From Branchiostoma floridae (Eukaryota > Chordata > Leptocardii > Amphioxiformes > Branchiostomatidae), in the NCBI RefSeq assembly GCF_000003815.2, contig NC_049991.1:12350087-12414086 (forward strand): a stretch of 64,000 nucleotides of DNA. Direction: 5' to 3'. A program made the translations under genes and the position numbers. Positions 63,100-64,000 of the stretch are shown here, piece by piece. The stretch's first letter is position 1. The number at the start of each line of letters is the position of its first letter. Below the pieces are notes generated by a model. That model had not been told where the DNA came from. It saw only the letters and a list, made by a program, of their open reading frames with translations, and did not search any database.

Positions 63100-64000
63100 G
63101 CCAGCACCTCTACGCACTATGAATATAAACCATGCGGACAAAACAAAACTCCTTATCTCATGTACCTTTAAATGACCCAAGAAACTGAATATTTTTTTCT
63201 TCATGCGGATTTTGGGTTACAGAATAGTGAGTTTGGAAAAGTAGTCGGAATTTACCGGCTCGCTCCCTTCACATGGGGACCCAACCTCTTCTTTGAAAAT
63301 AGATGTGCCTTGTTTGTTTGCCATTGTAAAGAATGCGGAAGCTTCGCACCTTCGTGCTAATAGCTGTTATTGGTTTACTTCAGCCTTGTAACAAGTTTGT
63401 GGAAATCTGTTGGTCCACTACCAAAACAAAAGAAACATTTGGTTTCATAAACGATATATTGCGACCTGTTATGAGGAGATTTCCAAACCAGGGTGCCTGT
63501 TTTTATAAGGATATAACGGCTTTCATAAGAGTCTTATGGAATATGTATGAATTTATATATATGTATTTCATACGATTCATTATAAAAAAAACACGGATTT
63601 GAACTCAAATGAGTTGCGAAATGCACAAGATATATTTACTATTATTAGAGATCGTATGAATTCCGTGATCTTAATCTCAAAGAAAGTTCTTGTTGTTCAA
63701 GAAGAACTCAAAACAACCCATTCATTGAATGAAGCAAGGAGGTTGAAAGCCCCTCTTTCAACATCCTTGAATGAAGCGAGCGGTGAAATGTTTGTCCCTC
63801 TCGCAAGGAAAGCTGAAAGTTCGCACCTCCTTGCTAATCCGACATCGCCCCAAGGCGCACCCTTACCACGCCAGAACACTCGCCGGAAGCAGCTGGCTGA
63901 CTGGCCAGTAACTTTTCAAGCAGACGTTGGTAGAGTAAAGTGTGACTTTTTTCTTGAAGGTCTGACTTTTCCCCGCTGGTCTTACCGGCATATGAGAAGG
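63100..64000. other. Right edge of window, no recognised gene
   Basis: Nothing codes convincingly. AAGCTTCGCACCTTCGTGCTAAT near 63340 and AAGTTCGCACCTCCTTGCTAAT near 63817 are similar. GGAGGTTGAAAG and CTTTCAACATCC form a small inverted repeat near 63740-63765. These may belong to an old dispersed repeat. Confidence 0.35.

Noticed and set aside
62620-63204. 159-codon + frame and 120-codon - frame in the satellite
   Set aside because: Both arise because the 75-base period is a multiple of three; no start context, splice signal or domain supports a gene.

Overview
The window looks like nuclear DNA of an invertebrate deuterostome, most likely a lancelet (Branchiostoma). The grounds are many short exons with GT/AG introns of a few hundred bases to about 2 kb, an animal HID1 gene, many small interspersed and fold-back repeats, and non-LTR retrotransposon pieces. 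The species call is inference. No operons, CRISPR arrays or bacterial features are present. All gene models were built by hand from splice sites and reading-frame continuity.

Layout. (1) 0.9-11.1 kb holds four small two-exon genes: one on + (938-2898) and three on - (4921-6201, 7267-8304, 10081-11065). Each encodes two closely spaced membrane segments followed by a proline-rich tail ending in a PPPPSYEDAV-like motif. The single intron is in phase 2 at the same place in all four, so they are tandem paralogues. I do not recognise the family; the PPxY motifs suggest binding to WW domains. (2) 13.6-28.05 kb (-) is a 22-exon gene for an 885-residue protein. It has a calycin-like N-terminus (weak), two BTB/POZ regions, a long helical middle, a BACK-like region and a C-terminal HBS1-N/UBA-like helical module. 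I cannot give it a gene name. (3) 30.49-44.24 kb (+) is HID1, with 24 constitutive exons and two optional very short ones. HID1 is an N-myristoylated Golgi protein of the dense-core-vesicle pathway.

The BTB gene and HID1 are head to head, and a 5'-truncated non-LTR retrotransposon (28.7-30.06 kb) lies between them. (4) 44.3-64 kb has no gene I can support. It contains SINE-like and fold-back repeats, a roughly 200-bp tandem array split by a retrotransposon 3' end (60.2-61.4 kb), and a 75/120-bp satellite (61.7-63.1 kb).

The strongest candidates for something undescribed are the PPxY two-transmembrane gene cluster and the multidomain BTB protein.
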